The translations under genes and the position numbers were made by a program. DNA of 64,000 bases from Escarpia spicata (lineage: Eukaryota > Annelida > Polychaeta > Sabellida > Siboglinidae): NCBI GenBank assembly GCA_963995525.1, contig CAXEFP010000887.1, positions 1,488,001 through 1,552,000 of the forward strand, read 5' to 3'. Positions 1 to 9,543 of the stretch are shown piece after piece. Every line of letters starts with the position of its first letter. The stretch's first letter is position 1. The notes beneath the pieces were generated by a model. It was given only the letters and a program-made list of their open reading frames with translations. It ran no database searches and had not been told where the DNA came from.

Positions 1-223
1 ATAGTGGGAAGAGGGGTAAAGCAATGCTGATTGGCTGAAAAAGATGTATCGCGTTCTCCACATCTGTGTGGGTAGCTTGAACTAGCTTCGTGTTGTAAAT
101 TATACATGGACTCGGTTGCATGGTTTCTGACATAAGACATAATACAAACACTTCGACCCGCTTACTAAGTACAAAGTTATCCTTCTAGAAGATGACAAAT
201 ATTGCTACAATTTATGTGTGCAA
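1..223. repeat. Tail of an upstream copy of the 10-kb tandem unit
   Basis: These bases match 21514-21736 and 31560-31782. The three copies agree up to the bases GTGCAA and then diverge only in the last one, where unique flank starts at 31783. That fixes the unit end at 223, 21736 and 31782. The window therefore opens inside an earlier unit, and at least three units exist. Confidence 0.85.
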
Positions 224-527
224 TTAGCGCCGCAGCGGCTTATACACTCACTAGTTCAAATTAACGTTAACGGTAGCGTCACCAAACGATTATCACTGGA
301 ACCGCAAAATCTTGAGCTTTCCGTTGACAGTAATATCGTAAGATGTTTCTATGCCAAAAATCAAAATATTTCAGATTTTTTGACTTCATGGATGAACAGC
401 ACGGGCCAGTGATGCGCTTGATGGCTGTTTCGCGTGTAATTGTTTTATTGCGCATTGGAATTTGTTGTCTCCATAAACGACGTCAACGAGATGGACGATG
501 ATAGGGGTAAATACATGATTTCGATAA

Positions 528-713
528 CTTTTCCTACTTTACATAAATGACCTGCCAGACAATCTTTCCTCAACTGTTCGCCTTTTTGCAGACGACTGCC
601 TGTTATATTCACCGATTAAAACTGACCAAGACACATCTGTCTTCCAAAACGGTCTGCTCAAACTTGAGAAATGGCAACACACGTGGCTTATGAAATTCAA
701 CCCCACTAAATGT
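528..713 (+). pseudogene. LINE-A reverse transcriptase fragment (catalytic core), copy 1
   Basis: Translation gives LLFLLYINDLP followed by the catalytic block RLFADDCLLYS and then KFNPTKC, the usual order around motif C of a non-LTR retrotransposon reverse transcriptase (jockey/CR1 group). The left edge is an abrupt 5' truncation inside the LLFLLYINDLP block. Reading stops at base 713, where Element I is inserted, and resumes at 2593. The same fragment occurs at 22041-22224. It is a dead, dispersed copy with no host function expected. Confidence 0.8.
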
Positions 714-2592
714 AGGGAGGTCAGACCAATTTACCTCCCCTTCTGACAACATGGGAGACAGGGGTCCCAGTTTAGTGGCCATAGTTTTTTATCATGCATT
801 CTACCTGTTGGTTTGTGAATTTTTTTATGTTGTAATAATGTCAATGTGTGTATCTGCGCTGAAAAAATATTTTTTGGCGGTGTTTATTAGTGGTAATGAT
901 TTTTTTACTCTCAGTGTCGTATTTTGGTTTTCTTGATTTACGCGTGCGGCCATCTTGGATCACGTTGACAGGCCCCACCTATCAAACTGATTTGCGAGAT
1001 TATGTTAATGAGTACATCCATATTGAAATATGATGAAGAAAGAGGAAATTCAGAGGAAAATGAATCTGAAAATATTATTGTAATCCGTCGATAAAAAATT
1101 AGAGTAATTATGGATTTTAAATGGCCTATGTTTGACGATGTTTTGTGAGTATTTAGTTAGTTGGTTTCAGCGGAAAGCATATGCCGAAGGGTAAAGAATT
1201 GTGTCAACGATAACGTGATTACAGTGATGGCTTACCAATTGATAGCACAAACATGCACAACGTCCGTTTATGGAACCCCCGTCTAAAATGATATCGCCAT
1301 TTTGCCTTCTTCCCTGTATGCGCGCAGTGCGTCATGGTATACAATGCACTCGTGACTCGGATAGCGATGTGATCGACAGCGGGTGACTTTGATTAATACT
1401 GCCAAGTACATATGCCTACACCTGAGTAATTCATTGCTGCCATGTTTAATGTAACTGATTGATGTTTATATTAATATATTATTAGTTTATTTATTGGTAT
1501 TACTTTAGTTTAATTATACAACTGTTGAGCTATTTAGCATATACATAATATTGTGTGTTGGTTACATTATTACAATTTATGATAATTTATGTTTCAATTC
1601 ATTTATTGTATTATTATTTGTTTATACAATTTTGTATCGTTATAAATTATTTTGATGTAGGGCCTACCATTTTTGTATTTGATATGTATGTACCAGTTTT
1701 ATATATATATATTAAGATTACAGAATAAAATTATATCTTTGTATTTGTCACTATATAGTATACATAAAATAATGTACATTAAGTAAACATTATGATTTAT
1801 TGTATCTATTAATTATTATATAATCATAGACAAATAAGTATAATAGTACGCCCTATTGTTGATGATAACAATGGGTTTAACCACAGTATATTACAAGTTA
1901 ATCGGTTTGGCAAACATAGTAGTTATGGGATTTGCCCAATGTAACAAGTGTTGTGTATTGGGGGACTATTATAGGCATTTTGTGCCACAGTGTATTACGA
2001 GTTAATTGGCTTGTCAATCATAGCAGTCATTGGCTTTGCCCAATAAAACAAGTGTTGTGTAATGGGATACTAGTATTGTCAGTTTGTGGTTCTAATTCAC
2101 AATCAACAAATCCTTTCATGTGGTTGTAAGTTCATACAGTTGTTTTAATGTTACGAAGATAGAACCACATTGATCATCTTTGCTCAGTTGCTGTCATGTT
2201 CATGATTTAATGCTATTGTAATACATGATGTGTGTGCGTGCGTGCGTGCGTGTGTGCGTGTGTGTGTGTGTGTTTACTTTTTTATGTGTGTATTTATTGT
2301 TACATGTAATTTTGTATTGGCCTTCTTTATAGATGGCAAAAGACTCAAGATGATAAAAAGTAATTTTCTTGTGATTTATGTACACAATCAGATCCGTCAG
2401 AAAACGTTTGGAAAAATTCATGAAATTTAGAACTTTGCAAAACTGTAGTTTTCTGTTGTACTTAGCTACATGAAATAAATAGCATTGTACTTCTTATAGT
2501 GACCACTATGTGGGAAAATATTATATACTACTATCAGGGAAAAATGAGAAAACATTTTTTTTTACGAAACAAAATTTTGGTCCGACCACCCT
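714..2592. mobile_element. Element I: 1879-bp non-autonomous DNA transposon, copy 1
   Basis: The element interrupts LINE-A and is flanked by the 9-bp direct repeat ACTAAATGT (705-713 and 2593-2601). Its ends are inverted: AGGGAGGTCAGACCAA on the left and the complement of AGGGTGGTCGGACCAA on the right. No transposase is visible. The interior is AT-rich, with a (TG)n tract near 2231-2272 and two copies of a roughly 109-bp segment at about 1880-2090. A 9-bp target duplication suggests the Mutator group, but the boundary is ambiguous by a base or two (7 bp with TAGGG ends is also possible), so the superfamily stays open. Confidence 0.7.
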
Positions 2593-2754
2593 ACTAAATG
2601 TTATACAATGACAATAGCCTCAAGAAAACCGACACCAAATCTGTACACATTCTGCGGACAACAACTTAAATCTGTTAAATCACACTGTTATCTTGGCATA
2701 CATATATCAAATACATTAAATTGGACAATACAAAGCAACTCAGTCACAAAAAAG
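2593..2754 (+). pseudogene. LINE-A reverse transcriptase fragment (thumb-proximal), copy 1
   Basis: Reading resumes after Element I. The translation contains SHCYLGIHISNTLNW, the conserved YLGi block that follows the catalytic core in non-LTR reverse transcriptases. It ends in an A-rich CAAAAAAG that recurs at 17060-17067, the other side of Element II. Joining across that site needs a one-base A-tract adjustment to keep frame. The identical fragment in the next unit is 24104-24265. Confidence 0.75.
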
Positions 2755-3167
2755 GGCCTATGGACCTTATGTCCCAAGTCACATATGTCCTAGACGATAG
2801 TAGTATACGAGTGGATCTGGTTATCCATCCACAGCCCTTTTTGAGGAGTTTTGGTTGATAATAGGGAGGTTTCAAAAGCCGCCCCCCTGAGCAAAGTGCG
2901 TAGTCACGTGACCGTATGTGTGAGCGTGTGTAGCGCCTCCTAGCGGTGGAATGAGCAGCCATGGAAGGGTTATTGTGTATATATGAGAGACTGAAGAGGG
3001 AATAACAAAAGTTCAAAGAGGAAAGGTAGTGAAAGAAACGAAAGATCACAGAGTCATAACGAAAGATCAAAGAGAAAAGTTTTAAAAGGTAATGAAATGT
3101 GTATAATGAGAGACAAAGAAGTAAACGGAATGATATAATAACGAAAGAACAAAGAGAAAACGTTATG

Positions 3168-3199
<32 letters not shown>

Positions 3200-3288
3200 C
3201 TTTAAAATGTGTACAGGTATGCTTGTATGTATGTATGTGTGTATGAAAGAGAGAATATATATATATATATATATATAATATAATAACC
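3168..3288. repeat. (TA)n microsatellites, left arm
   Basis: Two TA tracts (about 3168-3195 and 3255-3288) are separated by a GTATG-rich spacer, just downstream of the left-arm gene's polyadenylation signal. The mirrored tracts lie at about 13919-13952 and 14012-14039. Confidence 0.9.
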
Positions 3289-3318
3289 AACAAACACCAC
3301 AGTTTGAAAGTTGAATGT

Positions 3319-3324
3319 TTTATT
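3319..3324 (-). promoter_or_regulatory. Polyadenylation signal AATAAA, left-arm gene
   Basis: AATAAA on the minus strand lies 4 bases after the TGA stop of the left-arm gene. It is followed by a GT-rich stretch in the direction of transcription, as expected of a cleavage region. Confidence 0.65.
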
Positions 3325-3328
3325 GATG

Positions 3329-4757
3329 TCAACGAACTATGAAATCTTCAAAGCCGTCATCACTATCGTATGTCTCCTCACACCAATTTTCCATGTCCCC
3401 CATGTCGACAGGGGCAACAGGGTCGGGGTCAAACCAAGGGTTGGGGGGATCGTAAAGTCCCCGTGTCTGGAGCAGCTCCGCCATGACGTTGCAGAATGTA
3501 TAATTGCGGTATTCGCGGAGCTCTTCGTCTCTGGAACATACATTAAAACTCTCAAACCATACAAACGAGACGTTAAATATATGAAAACTTTGAAAATATC
3601 TTCTCTGAAACATATATGAAAAAGTTGAAAATGATCAAGCGAGTGGAATAAGGCAGCGATGTAACCAGACACCGCGTAGGGAACCGACACACGATAAAAG
3701 GGCAAGCTAGATCAACGGACTATGATACAATACGTAATGGAGACGTCTGGTGACAGCCAGTGATGTAACCAGACACCGCTTAGGGAATCGGCACACGATA
3801 AAAGAAGGTAAAGAAAGCCACCAAAAGAGATTTGACAAGATCAAGCACAGAAGGGAGACAGAGGGGGATAGGAAGGCAGAGAAGGCGAGGAAATAGAGGA
3901 GAGGGAGACAGAGGAGGATAGAAAGCCAGAGGAGGCGAAGAAAGAGAGGAGAGGGAGACGGGAGGATAGGAAGGCAGAGGAGGCGAGGAAAGAGAGGAGA
4001 GGGAGACAGAGGATGATAGGAAGGCAGAGAAGGGAGGGAAGAGAGGAGAGGGAGACAGAGGAGGATAGGAAGGAAGAGAAGACGAGGAAAAAGAGGAGAG
4101 GGAGACAGAGGAGGAGAGGAAGGCAGAGGAGGCGAGGAAAGAGAGGAGAGGGAGACAGAGGAGGATAGGAAGGCAGAGAAAGCGAGGAAAGAGAGGAGAG
4201 GAGACAGAGGAGGATAGGAAGGCAGAGAAGGCGAGGAAAGAGAGGAGAGGGAGACAGAGGAGAATAGGAAGGCAGAGGAGGTGAAGAAAGAGAGGAGAGG
4301 GAGACAGAGAAGGATAGGAAGGCAGAGAAGGCGAGGGAAGTGAGGAGAGGGAGACGGAGAGGATAGGAAGGTAGAGAAGGCGAGGGAAGAGAGGAGAGGT
4401 AGACAGTGGAGGATAGGAAGGCAGAGAAGGCGAGGAAAGAGAGGAGTGGGAGATAAGGGAGGATAGGAAGGCAGAGAAGGCGAGGGAAGAGAGGGGAGGG
4501 ATACAGAGGAGGATAGGAAGGCAGAGAAGGCGAGGAAAGAGAGGAGTGGGAGATAAGGGAGGATAGGAAGGCAGAGAAGGCGAGGAAAGAGAGGAGAGGG
4601 AGACAGAGGAGGATAGGAAGGCAGAGAAGGCGAGGAAATACTTGGGAGATCAAGCATATGTCAAGCGATAAAATACAAAGTTTGCAGCACTTACTTATTG
4701 GAGACGTATAATATTCATCTTGTCCTCGGGACATACCTTGTCGTGAGCGCTCGCCAT
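3329..4757 (-). CDS. Element III left-arm gene: two-exon acidic 98-aa protein, function unknown
   Basis: Exon 1 (4757-4737) encodes MASAHDK from an ATG in good context (A at -3, G at +4). It ends AAG|GTATGT, a strong splice donor in phase 0. A matching phase-0 acceptor (TTTCAG) precedes exon 2 (3604-3329), which runs 91 codons to TGA. The joined product is 98 aa. Its first half is aromatic and basic (RRYFQSFHIF), the middle has YDPPNPWFDPDP, and the C-terminus is strongly acidic (YDSDDGFEDF). No signal peptide, membrane segment or known domain is recognised. A TATA box lies about 75 bp upstream and AATAAA just after the stop. Transcription runs outward to the element's tip. The 1.1-kb intron holds a 50-bp polypyrimidine minisatellite. 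An unspliced message would stop after about 20 codons. The mirror copy is at 12450-13878. Confidence 0.55.
3846..4640. repeat. 50-bp purine/pyrimidine minisatellite, left arm
   Basis: About 16 units of a 50-bp repeat, purine-rich on the + strand (GAGGATAGGAAGGCAGAG is typical), lie inside the intron of the left-arm gene. Because the pyrimidine strand has almost no stop codons, it produces 300-residue Leu/Ser/Pro open frames in two registers. These are artefacts of composition. Confidence 0.9.
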
Positions 4758-4831
4758 CTTCAGCAGTCGGAGTGAAGTTGCGTTGTTCGAAGTCGGTAGA
4801 AAGTAATATGCTCCACTAGAGTTTTGTTAGG

Positions 4832-4839
4832 TTTATATA
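4832..4839 (-). promoter_or_regulatory. TATA box TATATAAA, left-arm gene
   Basis: A perfect TATATAAA on the minus strand lies about 75 bases upstream of the exon 1 ATG, leaving room for a start site about 30 bases downstream and a 45-base leader. Between the TATA box and the satellite (4840-5097) are two direct copies of an 18-bp GCACCCGCTAACGAGCAC motif (minus-strand sense), possible upstream elements. Confidence 0.6.
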
Positions 4840-5097
4840 CGCAAACCCGATAGAGGCGTTATGTCTTTTCAATCACGAGACAGTACAGACAATGGAGTCA
4901 CGAGTTGAACTCTGCTCTCTGCCCGTGCTCGTTAGCGGGTGCAATATGAGATAAGCCGCGTGCCTCGACACTCACGAGAAGCCACTACGCTACGTCCATC
5001 CATACACGTGTTCCAACTTCCAACAGTTTACTTACCACAATTCTCATTCTTCAAACTGTCATATACATCTTGTGTCACAGGTGCTCGTTAGCGGGTG

Positions 5098-7908
5098 CAT
5101 TCCGTACTTGGTCTAGCCTGTTACATGTCTCCCTTCCATACATGGTATAGTTTGTTACATGTTTGCCTTCCATACATGGTCTAGCCTGTTACAGGTCTAC
5201 CTTCCATACATGGACTAGCTTGTTACATGTTTGCCTTCCATACATGGTCTAGCCTGTTACATGTTTCCCTTCCATACATGGTCTAGCTTGTTACATGTTT
5301 GCCTTTCGTACATGGTCTAGTTTGTTACATGTTGACCTTCCATACATGGTCTAGCCTGTTACAGGTCTACCTTCCATACATGGACTAGCTTGTTACATGT
5401 TTGCCTTCCATACATGGTCTAGCCTGTTACATGTTTCCCTTCCATACATGGTCTAGCTTGTTACATGTTTGCCTTTCGTACATGGTCTAGTTTGTTACAT
5501 GTTGACCTTCTATACATGGTCTAGCCTGTTACATGTTTCCCTTCCATACATGGACTAGCATGTTACATGTTTGCCTTTCGCACATGGTCTAGTTTGTTAC
5601 ATGTTGACCTTCCATACATGGACTAGCCTGTTACATGTTTGCCTTTCGTACATGGTCTAGTTTGTTACATGTTGACCTTCCATACATGGACTAGCATGTT
5701 ACATGTTTGCCTTCCATACATGGACTAGCATGTTACATGTTTGCCTTTCGTACATGGTCTAGTTTGTTACATGTTTCCCTTCCATACATGGACTAGCATG
5801 TTACATGTTTGCCTTCCATACATGGACTAGCATGTTACATGTTTGCCTTTCGTACATGGTCTAGTTTGTTACATGTTGACCTTCCATACATGGACTAGCA
5901 TGTTACATGTTTGCCTTCCATACATGGACTAGCATGTTACATGTTTGCCTTTCGTACATGGTCTAGTTTGTTACATGTTTGCCTTCCATACATGGACTAG
6001 CATGTTACATGTTTGCCTTCCATACATGGACTAGCATGTTACATGTTTACCTTTCGTACATGGTCTAGTTTGTTACATGTTGACCTTCCGTACATGGTCT
6101 AGCCTGTTACATGTTTGCCTTCCATACATGGACTAGCATGTTACATGTTTGCCTTTCGCACATGGTCTAGTTTGTTACATGTCTGCCTTCCGTACATGGA
6201 CTAGCATGTTACATGTTTGCCTTTCGTACATGGTCTAGTTTGTTACATGTTGACCTTCCATACATGGACTAGCATTTTACATGTTTGCCTTCCATACATT
6301 GACTAGCATGTTACATGTTTGTCTTCCATGCACGGTCTATCTTGTTACATATTTGCCTTTCATACATGGTCTAGCCTGTTACATGTCTGCCTTCCATGCA
6401 CGGTCTACCTTGTTACATATTTGCCTTTCATACATGCTCTAGCTTGTTACATGTTTGCCTTCCGTACATGGACTAGCTTGTTACAGGTCTGCCTTTCATA
6501 CATGGTCTAGCTTGTTACATGTTTACCTTCCATACATGGACTAGCTTGTTACAGGTCTGCCTTTCATACATGGTCTAGCTTGTTACATGTTTACCTTCCA
6601 TACATGGACTAGCTTGTTACAGGTCTGCCTTTCGTACATGGTCTAGCCTGTTACATGTTTGCCTTCCGTACATGGACTAGCTTGTTACATGTTGGCCTTC
6701 CGTACATGGTCTAGCCTGTTACATGTCTGCCTTCCGTACATGGTCTAGCTTGTTACATGTTTGCCTTCCGTACATGGTCTAGCTTGTTACATGTCTGCCT
6801 TCCATACATGGACTAGTTTGATACCTGTTTGCTATCCATACATGGACTAGCTTGTTACATGTTGGTCTTCCATATATGGTCTAACTTGTGACATGTTTGC
6901 CTTCCATACATGGTCTAGCTTGTTACATGGTTGCCTTCCATACATGGTCTAGCTTGTTACATGTTTGCCTTTCATACATGGTCTAGTCTGTTACATGGCT
7001 GCCTTCCGTACATGGACTAGCTTGTTACATGTTGGCCTTCCGTACATGGTCTAGCTTGTTACAAGTTTGCCTTCCATACATGGTCTAGCTTGTTACATGT
7101 TTGCCTTCCGTACATGGTCTAGCTTGTTACATGTCTGCCTTCCATACATGGACTAGCTTGATACCTGTTTGCTATCCATACATGGACTAGCTTGTTACAT
7201 GTTGGCCTTCCGTACATGGTCTAGCTTGTTACAAGTTTGCCTTCCATACATGGTCTAGCTTGTTACATGTTTGCCTTCCGTACATGGTCTTGCTTGTTAC
7301 ATGTCTGCCTTCCATACATGGACTAGCTTGTTACCTGTTTGCTATCCATACATGGTCTAGCTTGTTACATGTTTACCTTCCATACACGGACTAGCTTGTT
7401 ACATGTTTGCCTTCCATACATGGTCTGGCTTGTTACATGTCTGCCTTCCATACATGGTCTAGCTTGCTACATGTCTGCCTTCCATACATGATCTAACTTG
7501 TGACATGTTTGCCTTCCATATATGGTCTAGCTTGTTACATGTTTGCCTTCCATACACGGACTAGCTTGTTACATGTTTGCCTTCCGTACATGGTTTAGCT
7601 TGTTACATGTATGCCTTCCATATATGGTCTAGCTTGTTACATGTTTGCCTTTCATACATGGTCTAGCCTGTTACATGTCTGCCTTCCGTACATGGACTAG
7701 CTTGTTACATGTTGGCCTTCCGTACATGGTCTAGCTTGTTACATGTATACCTTCCGTACATGGACTAGCTTGTTACATGTTTACCTTCCATACATGGACT
7801 AGCTTGTTACAGGTCTGCCTTTCATACATGGTCTAGCTTGTTACAAGTTTGCCTTCCGTACATGGACTAGCTTGTTACATGTGTGCCTTCCATATATGGT
7901 CTAGCTTG
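5098..7908. repeat. 34-bp satellite array, left arm
   Basis: About 83 tandem units of a 34-bp monomer carrying variants of CATACATGGTCTAGCTTGTT followed by ACATGTTTGCCTTC. Monomer variants (CATA/CGTA, GTCT/GACT) recur in mixed order. Short open frames inside it are repeat artefacts. It extends about 177 bp into the loop past the mirrored end of the right arm. Confidence 0.95.
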
Positions 7909-8269
7909 GCGGAAAGTGAAGGAACTAGTGTCTGCTCCTGAGGGGGAATTAGCCTGTCACGGGACCGACCTCCTAGTGGAAGTAGTACCACCTGGCGGGT
8001 AATGAAGGAGTAATGAGGGAATATTAAAGGCTAATTGACGTAGACTGAGTCTGCTGATATATATCACTCTGGCCTGGAGCACCCATGGGGAAATTTTAAG
8101 ATGGTGCCCGTCTCCACGTGATCTACCCCCCTGGAGGAAAGAAGTGTAAGTAGTAAGGATATTTTATTTGCTATATTGTTTGTATGACTGCCAGTTTAAA
8201 TGGTTATTTATTATGATACCTAAAAAATTGAAACTGATGACACATTCATTCTGTCACGCATTGTCCGAA

Positions 8270-8730
8270 ATGTCATGTCTCCCTTGTAACACTTTGTCGT
8301 GATTGCCCAAAGACACACCACTCCCATGTAACACTTTGTGTCACTATTGCCCAAAGACCTCCACTCCAATATAACACTTTGTGTCACTATTGCCCAAAGA
8401 CCCCACTCCCATGTAACCTTTGTGACTATTGTCCAAAGTCCCCCACTCGAATGTAACACTTTGTGTCACTATTGCCCAAAGACCCCCCACTCCCATGTAC
8501 CACTTTGTCACTATTACCCAAAGACCCCCACTCTCATGTAACACTTTGTCACAAGACCCCCACTCCCATGTACCACTATGTCACTATTGCTCAAAGACCC
8601 CCAATTCCATGTAACACTTTGTCACAAGACCCCCACTCCCATGTAACACTTTGTCACAAGACCCCCACTCCCACGTAACACTTTGCCACAAGACCCCCAT
8701 TCCTATGTAACACTTCGTCACATCACCAGT
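8270..8730. repeat. Minisatellite in the Element III loop
   Basis: Irregular tandem units of about 28 and 43 bp are built on ACTCCCATGTAACACTTTGT, with or without CACTATTGCCCAAAGACC. Short open frames on both strands here reflect the repeat. Confidence 0.85.
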
Positions 8731-8787
8731 GTGACATACTTTATGGTTGCCCCCTGTGTATAAGAACCATCACATGACACGACTCAC

Positions 8788-8873
8788 CGAGCAGCCTTCG
8801 ACCTTCTCGAGAAGGAAGGCGAGGCTCTTGAGGGTGTCCTCCTCCTCCTCCTCTACGTCCTCCGCATCCTCTA
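8788..8873 (-). CDS. Exon-like acidic segment in the Element III loop
   Basis: The minus-strand segment is bordered by an acceptor (GTTGCAG) and a consensus donor (TCG|GTGAGTCG). It is 86 nt long: two bases completing a codon, then 28 open codons. The product is an acidic run (EDAEDVEEEEED) followed by an amphipathic stretch (LKSLAFLLEKVEG) that could form a helix. No partner exon could be assigned. It may be a captured host exon or part of an element gene; its composition differs from the simple repeats on both sides. Confidence 0.35.
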
Positions 8874-8888
8874 CTGCAACACCAAGGC

Positions 8889-9290
8889 ACTACATCACAA
8901 CACAACATCACATCACATCACATCACAACACCACATCACATCCTCCAGTACAATACCACAGCACAGCATCACATCACCACTACATCACATCAATACATGA
9001 TTACATCACAATACAGCATCACTACATCACAACATAGCATATCATCTCATCGCATCACTACATCATATCATCCCAACACATTCACTACATCATATCATCG
9101 CATCATTACATCATATCATCGCATCACATCACTACATCATATCAACTCATTACATCAGTGCATCACATCACTACATCATATCATCTGATTACATCACTAC
9201 ATCACATCACAACATCATATCATCTCATCACATCACATCATATCATCTCATCACTACATCACATCATCTCATCACATCACTACATCATGT
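8889..9290. repeat. CATCA-type simple repeat
   Basis: Degenerate repeats of CATCACATCA, CTACATCATAT and related blocks, with no strict period. Open frames here (Thr/Ser/His-rich) are artefacts. Confidence 0.9.
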
Positions 9291-9317
9291 ATGTATGTAT
9301 GTGTATGTACGTATTTT

Positions 9318-9440
9318 GTGAGTTCTACTATCAAAAGAGTGAAATTTTGTGAGTTCTACTGTGGTGTCCTAGCCTTACACGAGTTCTACTATCAAAAGAG
9401 TGAAATTTTGTGAGTTCTACTGTGGTGTCCTAGCCTTACA
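9318..9440. repeat. Duplicated 60-bp block
   Basis: A block containing GAGTTCTACTATCAAAAGAG and ending CCTAGCCTTACAC occurs twice in direct tandem; each block also holds an internal GTGAGTTCTACT repeat. Confidence 0.9.
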
Positions 9441-9543
9441 CGCATGCACGCACCCATGCACCCACCCACCGTCGCCGTCCCCACCCGCCCTCGCCGCCGC
9501 AGAGGCGGCGCGCGCGCGCCGCCCTTCCCTGAAGGGCGGCGGC
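9441..9543. other. GC-rich hairpin tract at the right arm boundary
   Basis: About 100 bases of very high GC content in an AT-rich context. It holds a perfect 10-bp stem (GCCGCCCTTC, 9518-9527, pairing with 9531-9540 over a 3-base loop) and a second stem GCCGCC/GGCGGC (9493-9498 with 9504-9509). It ends exactly where the right satellite arm starts mid-monomer. Confidence 0.75.

Larger units (their letters stand above)
2799..7731. repeat. Element III left terminal inverted repeat
   Basis: This 4933-bp arm mirrors 9544-14409. Paired coordinates sum to 17207 across most of its length, 17208 at the extreme tip (one extra T on the right) and 17275 near the loop, meaning the left arm has two more 34-bp satellite units. 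Single-base differences are rare. Outer to inner order: terminal segment with CGAAAGATCAAAG-type short repeats and (TA)n tracts, small gene, intronic 50-bp minisatellite, promoter, 34-bp satellite. Confidence 0.9.
7732..9543. other. Element III central loop
   Basis: This 1812-bp segment lies between the arms. Order: residual 34-bp satellite to 7908; about 360 bp of unique sequence without a recognisable gene (7909-8270); a CCCAAAGACCCCCACTCC-type minisatellite (about 8270-8730); an exon-like block on the minus strand (8788-8873); CATCA-rich simple repeat; a duplicated 60-bp block; and a very GC-rich hairpin tract. No transposase or integrase frame is present. Confidence 0.8.

Noticed and set aside
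2230..2430. Short frames across the (TG)n tract
   Set aside because: Microsatellite translation; present in both unit copies only because of duplication.
3707..4734. 300-residue Leu/Ser/Pro open frames on the minus strand (and mirror frames at 12473-13500)
   Set aside because: They are created by the 50-bp polypyrimidine minisatellite, which lacks stops in several registers and shows 50-residue periodicity. They lie in the intron of the arm gene.
8747..9352. Thr/Ser/His-rich open frames in the loop
   Set aside because: They follow the CATCA-type simple repeat and shift with it.
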